Source: Gammaproteobacteria bacterium (lineage in GTDB: Bacteria > Pseudomonadota > Gammaproteobacteria > GCA-001735895). From it: 11,123 nt of DNA. The stretch lies in contig QNFD01000057.1 in NCBI GenBank assembly GCA_003645435.1, forward strand, positions 1 through 11,123. Reading direction: 5' to 3'. A program made the position numbers and the translations under genes. The notes beneath the pieces are model-generated. The model saw nothing but the letters and a program-made list of their open reading frames with translations. It ran no database searches and was not told where the DNA came from. Shown here one piece after another: positions 1 through 7,874 of this stretch; the stretch's first letter is position 1; each line of letters begins with the position of its first letter.

Positions 1-753
1 CATGAGGAAATCGAGACGCCTGCCCACCGCTTCCTTGCGCTTTAATACCTTTTTGACTTCGGTAATATGGGTATCGATACGATCCAGTTCTTCATCGACA
101 TCGAGCTTTTGTGCCAGTATTACGAGTTCCTGTTCGAGGCGGCCAGTATCGACACCCTCACTCCACTGCTTCAACTTCTCGTTTAAACTGGTTTCCCACT
201 TTTCCCGCATCGACGCCAGCATCTGTGGCCGATGCTTCCTCAGCTGCTTGACAATATCGCTAATCTGGGTGCAGCGCGAACCGATCATTTTGGCGAGTGC
301 ACTACCTTCGGTTTCGCGGGTTTCAACCAACTGCTGCAGGGCTTTTTCAAGGCTTTCGAGTGCTATCGATATCAATGGCGACAATTCATTTTCGGGGCTG
401 GCAATCACTCCAGGCCAACCGAGAATATCTGCTACTGACAGCTTGCTGCCCTCGTGTACGATATTCAAAATGTTTTGCTCAACCTGGCGTAACCTGTGAA
501 CGATGTCTTCATTTAACCTGATTTCTCCCAGGCTAGCATCGTTCATTTTGTATCGTAACCCAATATCTATTTTTCCTCTTTTCAAGTATCGGGCCAATAG
601 CTTGCGAATCTCCGGTTCCAGCGATTTGAAATCTTCCGGCAGTTTCAGGCCAGGTTCGAGGTAACGATGATTGACCGAACGAATTTCCCAGGTCAGTGTG
701 CCGGCATCGCAGGTTTCCTGCACGCGGGCGAATGCGGTCATACTTCTAAGCAC
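1..753 (-). CDS. yicC: YicC family endoribonuclease, C-terminus cut by window edge
   Basis: The minus strand from 753 to the left edge is open for 251 codons with no stop. It reads as a YicC protein: the N-terminus MLRSMTAFAR matches the family start (MIRSMTAYAR in E. coli as I recall it), followed by WEIRSVNHRYLE, LEPEIRKLL and RGKIDIGLRY. The visible end (LDVDEELDRIDTHI, then KRKEAVGRRLDFLM) belongs to the conserved C-terminal DUF1732 domain. The family is usually about 290 residues, so roughly 40 are missing. I chose the GTG at 753-751 because RSM before TAFAR is part of the family signature; the ATG at 741-739 is the alternative. Ribosome-binding support is weak (a GAGA-like run upstream). 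E. coli YicC is described as an RNA-cleaving enzyme linked to small-RNA turnover. The gene is divergent from rph, another RNA-processing gene, which is common in gammaproteobacteria. Confidence 0.93.
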   Translation of the reverse strand, partial: MLRSMTAFARVQETCDAGTLTWEIRSVNHRYLEPGLKLPEDFKSLEPEIRKLLARYLKRGKIDIGLRYKMNDASLGEIRLNEDIVHRLRQVEQNILNIVHEGSKLSVADILGWPGVIASPENELSPLISIALESLEKALQQLVETRETEGSALAKMIGSRCTQISDIVKQLRKHRPQMLASMREKWETSLNEKLKQWSEGVDTGRLEQELVILAQKLDVDEELDRIDTHITEVKKVLKRKEAVGRRLDFLM

Positions 754-791
754 GTTATTTATCTCTGTCAGTACTGGTGATTAATTACCTG

Positions 792-844
792 CGGATAATA
801 ACGTATTTAGATAACGCATGCATAAAGCTACCGGCTATTATCCG
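792..844. repeat. 9-bp perfect inverted repeat between yicC and rph
   Basis: CGGATAATA at 792-800 is repeated in inverted orientation as TATTATCCG at 836-844, with 35 bases between the arms. It lies in the divergent yicC/rph gap, upstream of the rph promoter. The arms are too far apart for a compact terminator hairpin and no T-run follows. A pair of operator half-sites is possible, but I recognise no known binding motif. Confidence 0.4.
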
Positions 845-874
845 AATCCAGTCGCATCTATTTTGACAGCGGCG

Positions 875-903
875 CTGACGCCGGCGTCGATGATCAGTAT
901 AAT
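875..903 (+). promoter_or_regulatory. Probable sigma-70 promoter of the rph-rdgB-hemW operon
   Basis: A perfect -10 hexamer TATAAT (898-903) is preceded by CTGACG (875-880, four of six matches to TTGACA) at the optimal 17-base spacing. Transcription would begin near 910, leaving a leader of about 22 bases before the rph start at 932. A GGAG ribosome-binding site (920-923) lies inside that leader. The position argues that rph starts at 932 and not further upstream. Confidence 0.6.
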
Positions 904-931
904 CGCGATTCTTTTTTCCGGAGACCGACTG

Positions 932-1633
932 ATGAGACCTAGTGGCAGGGCAAATGACGAACTACGCCCGATTAAAATCACGCGAAACTATACCATGCAT
1001 GCCGAGGGTTCAGTTTTGATCGAATGCGGGGATACCCGCGTCCTGTGTAACGCATCCGTGGAGAATTCGGTTCCAGGATTCCTACGCGGTAAGGGCAAAG
1101 GCTGGGTAACCGCCGAATATGGCATGCTGCCGCGATCTACCGGCAGTCGCATGCGACGCGAGGCGAGCGTCGGAAAACAGGGCGGGCGTACGATGGAAAT
1201 TCAGCGTCTTATCGGCCGTGCTCTACGTGCGTCGATTGATACCGAGAAACTTGGCGAGAGAACCATCGCCATTGATTGCGATGTAATTCAGGCTGACGGT
1301 GGCACGCGCACCGCTTCGATTTCAGGGGCATGGGTTGCCCTTTCAGACGCGATCCAGACCCTGGTAGACCAGGGGTCTCTCAAACAAAACCCGATTCTTT
1401 GCCAGGTAGCCGCGGTATCGGCAGGCATTTACGACGGCCGGGCCGTGCTCGACCTGGATTATGTTGAAGACAGTAGCGCCGATACGGATATGAATATTGT
1501 GATGAACAATAAGGGTGGTTTTATCGAGGTGCAGGGTACTGCCGAGGCGGCGGCATTTGACGAATCCGAGTTGCACGAGATGCTGGCTTTAGCCAAAAAA
1601 GGCATCACCCAGATATTTGAACTACAGAAATGA
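932..1633 (+). CDS. rph: Ribonuclease PH
   Basis: RNase PH is a phosphate-dependent 3'-5' exoribonuclease that trims tRNA precursors and other structured RNA 3' ends; it works as a ring of dimers in the cytoplasm. The 233-residue protein begins [13 protein letters not shown] and matches the E. coli enzyme (238 residues) nearly end to end. Visible signatures are [50 protein letters not shown] and [14 protein letters not shown]. The functional residues fall at the E. coli numbers: R86 and R126 (phosphate binding), D180 and D186 (metal/catalysis, in [11 protein letters not shown]). I chose the ATG at 932, not the in-frame ATG at 818. The extra 38 residues match nothing in the family, the promoter -10 box lies within them, and GGAG sits 8 bases before 932. 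The stop overlaps the rdgB start (ATGA), so the two are probably translationally coupled. Confidence 0.97.
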   Translation: MRPSGRANDELRPIKITRNYTMHAEGSVLIECGDTRVLCNASVENSVPGFLRGKGKGWVTAEYGMLPRSTGSRMRREASVGKQGGRTMEIQRLIGRALRASIDTEKLGERTIAIDCDVIQADGGTRTASISGAWVALSDAIQTLVDQGSLKQNPILCQVAAVSAGIYDGRAVLDLDYVEDSSADTDMNIVMNNKGGFIEVQGTAEAAAFDESELHEMLALAKKGITQIFELQK

Positions 1634-2229
1634 AAAAACTGGTGGTTGCATCGTCCAACCCCGGCAAGCTGCGAGAATTGTCGCAATTGTTTGACGGACT
1701 GGACTACCAGCTATACCCGCAGTCCGAATTCGGGGTTGTAGAGGTCCCTGAAACCGGTACGACCTTCGTCGAGAACGCCATCATCAAGGCTCGCAATGCC
1801 GCGCAACATACCGGCTTAGCCGCAATCGCCGATGACTCGGGGATTGAAGTCGATGCCCTCAACGGTGAACCCGGCGTCTACAGCGCACGCTTTGCCGGGG
1901 CTGACGCCAGCGACGAAGCGAATAATGCCCTGCTCGTGCAAAAACTTCGGGCGGTTCCTGAACAACAGCGTAGTGCTCGTTATCGTGCCGTTATCGTGTA
2001 CATGCGAAACGCGGCTGACCCATCGCCTGTCATTTGTGAAGGCAGCTGGGAAGGCAGTATCATTCTCGAACCCCGGGGAGCGGGTGGATTCGGCTACGAC
2101 CCCTATTTTTACCTGGCTTCTCAGGGTTGTACCAGCGCCGAACTCAGCACTGAACTCAAGAATCAATTGAGCCATCGCGGCCAGGCACTACGAGAACTAC
2201 TCGAAAAGCTGTCACCTCCATGCAAATAA
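1630..2229 (+). CDS. rdgB: RdgB/HAM1 family XTP/dITP pyrophosphatase
   Basis: This 199-residue cytoplasmic enzyme hydrolyses non-canonical purine triphosphates (dITP, XTP) to the monophosphate plus pyrophosphate, keeping deaminated purines out of DNA and RNA. Family landmarks are all present: the N-terminal ASSNPGK loop (S8-K13) for the triphosphate, [20 protein letters not shown] with catalytic-site D68 and D69, [14 protein letters not shown] (154-158) for base recognition, and SHRG (181-184) near the C-terminus. Length agrees with E. coli RdgB (197). The start codon shares four bases (ATGA) with the rph stop and lacks a clear ribosome-binding site of its own, which suggests coupling to rph. 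The 3' end overlaps hemW by ten bases. The rdgB-hemW adjacency also occurs in E. coli. Confidence 0.97.
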   Translation: MKKLVVASSNPGKLRELSQLFDGLDYQLYPQSEFGVVEVPETGTTFVENAIIKARNAAQHTGLAAIADDSGIEVDALNGEPGVYSARFAGADASDEANNALLVQKLRAVPEQQRSARYRAVIVYMRNAADPSPVICEGSWEGSIILEPRGAGGFGYDPYFYLASQGCTSAELSTELKNQLSHRGQALRELLEKLSPPCK

Positions 2230-3425
2230 TACAACCACCACTGGGGCTTTATATCCATATGCCCTGGTGCGAAAAAAAATGTCCTTATTGTGACTTCAAT
2301 TCACACCTCGTAGAAGAATTGCCCGAGGCCGATTACATCAATGCCTTGCTGATTGATCTGGAGCAGGATTTGCCGCTGGTCTGGGGACGTTCGGTTGAGA
2401 CCATATTTATCGGCGGGGGCACTCCATCGTTATTTTCCGGTGAAGCGATCGATCGACTATTTTCCGGGTTAAGAGCCTTGTTGAATATATCCGCAAATGC
2501 AGAGATCACGATCGAGTCCAACCCCGGAAGTGCTGATATAGAACATTTCCGCGCTTACCGCGACTGCGGTGTTAACCGTCTCTCAATTGGTGTGCAAAGC
2601 TTCAGCGATGTGCATTTGCAAACCCTTGGTCGCGTACATGATGCCAGGCTCGCGCACCAGGCCTTTGACTCGGCCAGGCAGGCAGGATTTGACAATATTA
2701 ATCTTGATTTAATGTATGGCTTGCCCGCCCAGACCCTGCAACAGGCGCTAGCCGACCTGGAGCAGGCCATTGCACTCAAACCGGAACATATCTCGCATTA
2801 CCAGCTCACGATCGAACCCAATACCCAGTTTCATCACCAGCCACCCGCGCAGATGCCCGACGATGATCTGGCCTGGCAGCAGCAAAAAGCCAGTCAGGAC
2901 CTGTTAACCGACGAGAATTACCAACAATACGAAATTTCAGCTTATTGCCGGGACAAACATCAAAGCCGGCACAATCTAAACTACTGGAAGTTCGGTGACT
3001 ACATCGGCATAGGCGCAGGAGCGCATGGCAAGATTACCCTGCCCGGCGTTAACCGGATATTGCGTCGCGTACGCAAACGCCAGCCTACCGCTTACCTGCA
3101 ATCCGGTGGTCGCGATACGATCAGCAGTGAAATCGAATTAAAGCCATCTGATCGAGTATTTGAGTTCATGCTCAATGCCCTGCGATTAACCGATGGTTTT
3201 AAATCGTCAGAATTCGCCGAAACTACTGGTTTATCGCTTGGCGAAATACAGCCGGTTCTACAAAAAGCACAAGATTTGGGTCTGCTTGGCCTCGAGCAAT
3301 GGCAGATTTGTCCCAGCGAGCGTGGTTTTCAGTATCTCAACGACTTACAATTGATGTTCCTGGACCTCGAAATCGGAAAAAATCAAGCTTTTTTTAATAC
3401 CGCCGATGAAATTATACACAGCTAG
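2220..3425 (+). CDS. hemW: Radical SAM heme chaperone HemW
   Basis: HemW is a radical-SAM, [4Fe-4S] protein that binds heme and delivers it to respiratory enzymes; many databases mislabel it as oxygen-independent coproporphyrinogen oxidase. The sequence shows the cluster motif C17xxxC21xxC24 in PWCEKKCPYCDF, GGGTP (65-69) for S-adenosylmethionine, ESNPG, GVNRLSIGVQSF, NLDLMYGLPAQT and YQLTIEPNT. The HNLNYW motif (251-256), followed by GDYIGIGAGAHG, is the HemW hallmark that separates it from true HemN. The length of 401 is slightly above E. coli (378) because of a tail of about 20 residues. The first ATG is needed to include the conserved PPLGLYIH. It overlaps rdgB by ten bases and has no good ribosome-binding site, so coupled translation is likely. 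The last codons contain one of the four DnaA boxes (3412-3420). No terminator is visible after the stop. Confidence 0.95.
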   Translation: MQIIQPPLGLYIHMPWCEKKCPYCDFNSHLVEELPEADYINALLIDLEQDLPLVWGRSVETIFIGGGTPSLFSGEAIDRLFSGLRALLNISANAEITIESNPGSADIEHFRAYRDCGVNRLSIGVQSFSDVHLQTLGRVHDARLAHQAFDSARQAGFDNINLDLMYGLPAQTLQQALADLEQAIALKPEHISHYQLTIEPNTQFHHQPPAQMPDDDLAWQQQKASQDLLTDENYQQYEISAYCRDKHQSRHNLNYWKFGDYIGIGAGAHGKITLPGVNRILRRVRKRQPTAYLQSGGRDTISSEIELKPSDRVFEFMLNALRLTDGFKSSEFAETTGLSLGEIQPVLQKAQDLGLLGLEQWQICPSERGFQYLNDLQLMFLDLEIGKNQAFFNTADEIIHS

Positions 3426-3625
3426 AATAAGCCTTGTTAAATTGTCAACTATATTTCGAAATAAAAAACCATGTTTTTTACATTAATCTTTAAGCTATTG
3501 ATTTAAAAGATTAAAATTAGATTGGTCAAAAATTAACTAATTTAATAAAAACTCAATGTTTATCGGTGTTTCAGCACTTCAATCGCAATTTATACACAGA
3601 GTTATCCACAGCTTATGTGGATAAC
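3412..3625. other. DnaA-box cluster with AT-rich segment: candidate replication origin or DnaA-binding locus
   Basis: Four exact matches to the DnaA box TTATNCACA occur here: TTATACACA at 3412-3420 (+, inside the end of hemW), TTATACACA at 3590-3598 (+), TTATCCACA at 3602-3610 (+), and its reverse complement at 3616-3624 (-). The second and third start 12 bases apart. The third and fourth form an inverted pair with 10-bp arms (3601-3610 and 3616-3625) around a 5-base centre. Between the first box and the other three is a strongly AT-rich stretch. Clustered boxes beside an AT-rich unwinding element are the layout of bacterial oriC. Against this, dnaA, dnaN, mnmG and rpmH are not in the window, GATC sites are scarce, and rph-rdgB-hemW would point toward the origin. 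A DnaA-titrating or reactivating locus (datA or DARS type) or DnaA control of rpmE2 are alternatives. Confidence 0.6.
3426..3560. other. AT-rich segment, possible DNA-unwinding element
   Basis: Bases 3421-3540 contain 26 G/C in 120 (about 22%), against roughly half in the flanking genes. Three GATT-starting, A/T-rich elements begin at 3500, 3509 and 3520, vaguely like the repeated 13-mers of enterobacterial origins but without the GATC start. No reading frame of note crosses it. The low GC and its place between DnaA boxes suggest an easily melted region; an AT-rich upstream promoter region is the plain alternative. Confidence 0.4.
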
Positions 3626-3929
3626 CCTAAAGCCGACAATCCAGTCAATGTTTTACGCAAGACTAATCAGGTTTTACTTTAACAATGTCACCTAACTGAT
3701 CATTAGAAACCTCTAATTTTGGCGCTTAATGAGGCCCCAGGTACTAATATTAGTCATGCAGCGGCCTTGTTAGACGAGAGCATCGACGGTGATGACGCCG
3801 ATTAATGTTGCCGTGGCTGAGTATTTAGCCCTCGCGTGACTACAGATGCGGGCTAGAAAACACTTGCACTTTTCGGTATAAAAGGTCAAAATTCGCGCCC
3901 TTAAAAACCGTTACCCATCAGGCCAGATC
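3626..3929. other. Non-coding interval between DnaA boxes and rpmE2
   Basis: I find no credible gene here. It holds a perfect 12-bp palindrome ACTAATATTAGT (3743-3754), a 7-base direct repeat GTTTTAC (3650-3656 and 3671-3677), and a weak stem TAGCCC/GGGCTA (3826-3831 with 3850-3855). A -10-like TATAAA (3877-3882) has a poor -35 at the right distance. TTGCAC (3864-3869) pairs with CAAAAT (3887-3892) at 17 bases, also weak. One of these probably drives rpmE2, but I cannot choose. No Zur-like AT-rich dyad typical of zinc-regulated L31 genes is evident. Confidence 0.4.
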
Positions 3930-4175
3930 ATGAAACAGGACATTCACCCGGAATATAGAGACGTCGTATTTCAGGATATTTCTTCGGACTTTGCGATCCT
4001 GACCCGTTCAACCGTGTCTACACGCGAAACAATCAAGTGGGAAGACGGCAATGAATACCCGCTGTTGAAACTGGAAATTTCGAGTGAGTCGCATCCGTTT
4101 TACACGGGCAAGCAGCACATTTTGCAAACCGCCAAGCAGGTCGATAAATTTCGCCAGCGTTACGGTAAAAAATAA
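3930..4175 (+). CDS. rpmE2: Ribosomal protein bL31, type B (zinc-free form)
   Basis: This 81-residue protein is a large-subunit ribosomal protein of the bL31 family. It opens [16 protein letters not shown] and carries [12 protein letters not shown] and the C-terminal KFRQRYGKK, matching the YkgM/RpmE2 branch ([23 protein letters not shown] in E. coli as recalled). It has no cysteine at all, so it lacks the zinc-ribbon CxxC of the standard RpmE. In several bacteria such C-minus paralogs replace the zinc form during zinc shortage under Zur control. Here no obvious Zur operator is seen, and whether the genome also has a zinc-containing rpmE cannot be judged from this window. A short AGG (3920-3922) is the only ribosome-binding candidate. 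The gene is monocistronic: a long non-coding region precedes it and a strong terminator follows 17 bases after the stop. Confidence 0.93.
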   Translation: MKQDIHPEYRDVVFQDISSDFAILTRSTVSTRETIKWEDGNEYPLLKLEISSESHPFYTGKQHILQTAKQVDKFRQRYGKK

Positions 4176-4192
4176 TTCCCCAGTATTTCCCA

Positions 4193-4217
4193 GGGGTGCT
4201 TCGGCACCCTTTTTTTT
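4193..4217 (+). terminator. Strong intrinsic terminator after rpmE2
   Basis: A perfect GGGTGC / GCACCC stem (4194-4199 with 4204-4209), capped by the very stable TTCG tetraloop, is followed by eight T residues (4210-4217). This is a textbook rho-independent terminator ending the rpmE2 transcript. Confidence 0.93.
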
Positions 4218-4243
4218 CGTTGAATATTTATCACTAAATAAAG

Positions 4244-4299
4244 CGACCACCGATTTTCTGGTCGAATAGTTACCCTGATATCCCTATCTTTATTATAAT
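4244..4299 (+). promoter_or_regulatory. Promoter region of the M48 protease, with an inverted repeat
   Basis: A perfect TATAAT (4294-4299) ends only six bases before the protease ATG (4306). The best -35 candidate, TTACCC (4270-4275, 18-base spacer), is poor. Upstream lies a CGACCA / TGGTCG inverted repeat (4244-4249 with 4259-4264, 9-base loop) that could be an operator or a chance hairpin. If the -10 box is real, transcription would begin at or next to the start codon. Confidence 0.4.
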
Positions 4300-4305
4300 G
4301 CCCCG

Positions 4306-5757
4306 ATGAACTGGCGTTACCTGATTAGCCCTATTTTACTGGCTGTGCTGCTACTCACAGGCTGTGCTACCAATCCTGTTACCGGTGAACAGGATTTTGT
4401 AATGGTTAGTGAAGACCAGGAAATCGCCCAGGGCAGGGAATATCATCAAACCATCATCGCCCAATACGGCGTTTACGACAATCCCGAGTTGCAGGCCTAC
4501 GTCGATAAAATTGGCCAGAATCTTGCCGCCCAAAGCCATCGGGCCCATCTTGATTTTCATTTTACGGTACTGGATACACCCGACATCAATGCATTCGCGT
4601 TGCCCGGGGGCTACGTCTATATCACGCGAGGTATTATGGCCTACCTGGATAGCGATGCCGAGTTAGCCGGGGTGCTCGGCCACGAAATTGGCCATGTTAC
4701 CGCACGGCACTCGGTACGCCAGCAGTCGGGGCAACTGGCTTCGGGCTTACTCAATGTACTTATCGCGGCTACTACCGGCAGCGATACGCTCAGCCAACTG
4801 GGAAATCAATTGAGTACGGGGTTAATCCGGGGATACGGCCGCAAACACGAGCTCGAAGCCGATCGCCTGGGCGCGCAGTATTTACATCGAACCGGCTACA
4901 ATCCGGAAATCATGCTGGAAGTAATTGGCGTTCTCAAAGACCAGGAATTGTACGAAATAGCAAAGGCGAAAGAGGAAAACCGGCCCGCTAATATTTATCA
5001 TGGTGTCTATTCCACCCACCCGGAAAATGATGATCGCCTACAGACAGTAATATTTGCCGCGAAAGATCTGTCGGTACAGGATTATCGGGATAACAACAAG
5101 GCCGGGTATCTTGGTTTGATTGACGGCATGACCTGGGGTCAAAGCCCGGAGCAGGGCGTAATCATCAAGAATCGCTTTATGCACGCGCAGCTAGGCATCG
5201 CCTTACAGTTCCCGGCTGACTGGAAAATAGACAACAGGGCCGACGCACTGTTTGCCAGAAATCCAGCCAACAGTGCCCTGCTCCAGGTACGACTGGTTGG
5301 CCTGCAGGAAAACGAATCGCTGGGTGCGTTACTCAAGCGCATTACCAAAAACAGTGCGCTATCGGTGGAACAGCAAAATTACGGCAGCACGGCTCGCTCA
5401 CGCGCGACTGTTTCCGCTAACCAGCAACCAGCCCGCGTGAGTGCGATCAAGCTCGACAAGAACCAGGCCCTGTTTATCGCCGGTACCAGCACGGAAGCTG
5501 ATTTTAAATTGACCGATCCCCAGTTGCTGGCAATTAATCGCAGCTTTGTGCGGCTCAGCGCCAAACAAATCTCGGATATCAAAACCCCGCAAGTGGAAAT
5601 TATCACCGCTACTTCAGCCGATAGCTTTGCCTCCATCGCTAAACAGAGCGCTATCGACGACGATGCCGAAGATATCCTGCGACTGCTCAACGGGGCCTTT
5701 CCCGATGGCAAGATAACTACCCGTCAAAAGCTGAAAACGATTAGCTTTTCCGATTGA
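4306..5757 (+). CDS. M48 family zinc metalloprotease, lipoprotein
   Basis: A 483-residue putative envelope protease. Residues 1-20 form a lipoprotein signal with lipobox LTGC and lipidated Cys20. Ala follows the cysteine, so outer-membrane delivery is expected by the usual sorting rule. The M48 catalytic domain spans roughly residues 30-260. It has FALPGGYVYITRG, then the zinc site HEIGH (H126, E127, H130) and the third ligand E184 in HELEADRLG, followed by YSTHPENDDR. The C-terminal half has an alpha/beta region, and the last ~50 residues (SFASIAKQSA, then ILRLLNGAFP) resemble the degenerate LysM-like end of similar proteins. It lacks the TPR repeats expected of BepA/YfgC despite similar length, so I give no symbol. 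The likely role is degradation of misassembled envelope proteins. It stands alone between a terminator and hemB. No ribosome-binding site precedes the ATG. Confidence 0.9.
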   Translation: MNWRYLISPILLAVLLLTGCATNPVTGEQDFVMVSEDQEIAQGREYHQTIIAQYGVYDNPELQAYVDKIGQNLAAQSHRAHLDFHFTVLDTPDINAFALPGGYVYITRGIMAYLDSDAELAGVLGHEIGHVTARHSVRQQSGQLASGLLNVLIAATTGSDTLSQLGNQLSTGLIRGYGRKHELEADRLGAQYLHRTGYNPEIMLEVIGVLKDQELYEIAKAKEENRPANIYHGVYSTHPENDDRLQTVIFAAKDLSVQDYRDNNKAGYLGLIDGMTWGQSPEQGVIIKNRFMHAQLGIALQFPADWKIDNRADALFARNPANSALLQVRLVGLQENESLGALLKRITKNSALSVEQQNYGSTARSRATVSANQQPARVSAIKLDKNQALFIAGTSTEADFKLTDPQLLAINRSFVRLSAKQISDIKTPQVEIITATSADSFASIAKQSAIDDDAEDILRLLNGAFPDGKITTRQKLKTISFSD

Positions 5758-6842
<1,085 letters not shown>

Positions 6843-6845
6843 TCA

Positions 6846-7667
6846 TTGATCGATCGATACGCGGTTGTCGGCAACCCGGTTTCGCATAGCCTGTCGCCAA
6901 GAATACATCGTCTATTTGCCCTGCAAACGCGGCAGTCAATCAGCTACGAAGCTATCGAACTGCGGTTAGATGATTTCGCCGCGCAGATTCAGGAACTTCA
7001 ACTCCAGGGTATGAAGGGTCTCAACGTCACTGTACCCTTCAAGCAACAGGCCTGGGAGATTTGCGACCAGAGAACCCCCCGTGCCGAGACTGCCGGCGCG
7101 GTAAATACTTTAATTTTCAGCGACGACGGCAGTATCGTCGGCGACAATACCGATGGCACAGGGCTGATTCGTGACCTCGAGAATAATCACCATATCGCGA
7201 TCCAGCACTGCAAAATTTTAATCCTGGGCGCCGGTGGTGCAGTTCGCGGGGTACTCGAACCCCTGATCGCTCTCGCACCCGATAGCATCACCATCGCAAA
7301 TCGGACGCCCGATAAGGCCAGACGACTCGCCGGCGATTTCCAGTCGAGAGCCGATATTAATGCCTGCGGTTATGACGAGTTAGGCATGGAAAAGTATGAC
7401 CTCATCATCAACGCCACCGCCGCCGGGCTAAATAATCAGGTGCCGCCGGTACCCGCATCAGTGCTTGCCAGCCACTCTATTTGCTACGATATGATGTACA
7501 AACTCGATGAACCCACGGCATTTGTGCACTGGGCACAAAACCATGCAGTCGCAGAGGCGATCGATGGGCTTGGCATGCTCGTCGAGCAGGCCGCGGAATC
7601 CTTCTTTATCTGGCGCGGGGTAACTGTTAACAGCGCTGCTGTTATAGCCGATTTACGCCATCCTTAG
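6846..7667 (+). CDS. aroE: Shikimate dehydrogenase (NADP+)
   Basis: AroE reduces 3-dehydroshikimate to shikimate with NADPH in the pathway to aromatic amino acids and folate. The 273-residue protein starts MIDRYAVVGNPVSHSLSP, with the SxS substrate motif. It has the catalytic pair K66 (NVTVPFK) and D103 (GDNTDG), the Rossmann glycine motif GAGGA (128-132), the NADP-selecting NRT (152-154), NATAAG, and GLGMLVEQAAESFFIWRG near the end. The length matches E. coli AroE (272). The start is TTG at 6846, needed to include the conserved YAVVGNP; AGGA at 6835-6838, inside the end of hemB, gives a 7-base spacing. The 3-base gap from hemB implies one operon. Its TTG start may lower its expression relative to hemB. 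Confidence 0.96.
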   Translation: MIDRYAVVGNPVSHSLSPRIHRLFALQTRQSISYEAIELRLDDFAAQIQELQLQGMKGLNVTVPFKQQAWEICDQRTPRAETAGAVNTLIFSDDGSIVGDNTDGTGLIRDLENNHHIAIQHCKILILGAGGAVRGVLEPLIALAPDSITIANRTPDKARRLAGDFQSRADINACGYDELGMEKYDLIINATAAGLNNQVPPVPASVLASHSICYDMMYKLDEPTAFVHWAQNHAVAEAIDGLGMLVEQAAESFFIWRGVTVNSAAVIADLRHP

Positions 7668-7738
7668 ACCCCTCCAACCCAACCCCCGCAAGACCCTGTC
7701 GCAACTACTCGAAAGCTGATTCACACCCGCCTGACAAA

Positions 7739-7758
7739 CCCTGCATTTCAGGGATTTT
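7739..7758 (+). terminator. Weak terminator candidate after aroE
   Basis: CCCTG (7739-7743) and CAGGG (7749-7753) form a 5-bp stem with a 5-base loop, followed by ATTTT. The stem and T-run are both short. It is the only terminator-like structure between aroE and the downstream gene. The gap 7668-7874 otherwise holds only weak promoter elements such as TATAAA (7784-7789). Confidence 0.35.
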
Positions 7759-7817
7759 GTGCCATACTCACTGGTGCATTGCTTATAAAATGCTGGTATT
7801 ACCCATCGCGCCAGTAA

Positions 7818-7850
7818 CCTGGATACTTACCCCGGATACGGGCCTGGATA
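7818..7850. repeat. Three CCYGGATA repeats upstream of the GGDEF-EAL gene
   Basis: CCTGGATA (7818-7825), CCCGGATA (7831-7838) and CCTGGATA (7843-7850) lie in the same orientation at starts 13 and 12 bases apart, ending 24 bases before the ATG at 7875. The near-regular spacing, somewhat above one helical turn, would suit cooperative protein sites or elements of an mRNA leader. It could also be the remnant of a local duplication. Confidence 0.4.
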
Positions 7851-7874
7851 ATAAGAAAGAGTCTCATAGTACCT

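Noticed and set aside
739..741. ATG start for yicC
   Set aside because: The GTG at 753-751 restores the RSMTAFAR family start, so it was preferred, although the ATG is not excluded.
863..868. Perfect TTGACA upstream of rph
   Set aside because: It lies 29 bases from TATAAT at 898, too far for a sigma-70 pair; CTGACG at 875 gives the 17-base spacer.
818..931. In-frame 38-codon N-terminal extension of rph, partly hydrophobic
   Set aside because: It matches nothing in RNase PH, it contains the likely promoter -10 box, and the well-spaced GGAG and conserved MRPSGR point to a start at 932.
3743..3754. Perfect palindrome ACTAATATTAGT as an operator
   Set aside because: It is a short AT-rich palindrome in non-coding DNA with no partner site or recognised motif; chance is plausible.
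3792..3839. Tiny ORF of 15 codons before rpmE2
   Set aside because: No ribosome-binding site, no recognisable product, and too short to support as a leader peptide.
3827..3855. Stem-loop TAGCCC/GGGCTA as a small RNA or terminator
   Set aside because: Only six base pairs, with no T-run and no promoter clearly attached.
5379..5711. Minus-strand open frame of 110 codons inside the M48 gene
   Set aside because: Low-complexity shadow of a gene with clear family motifs on the plus strand; no ribosome-binding site.
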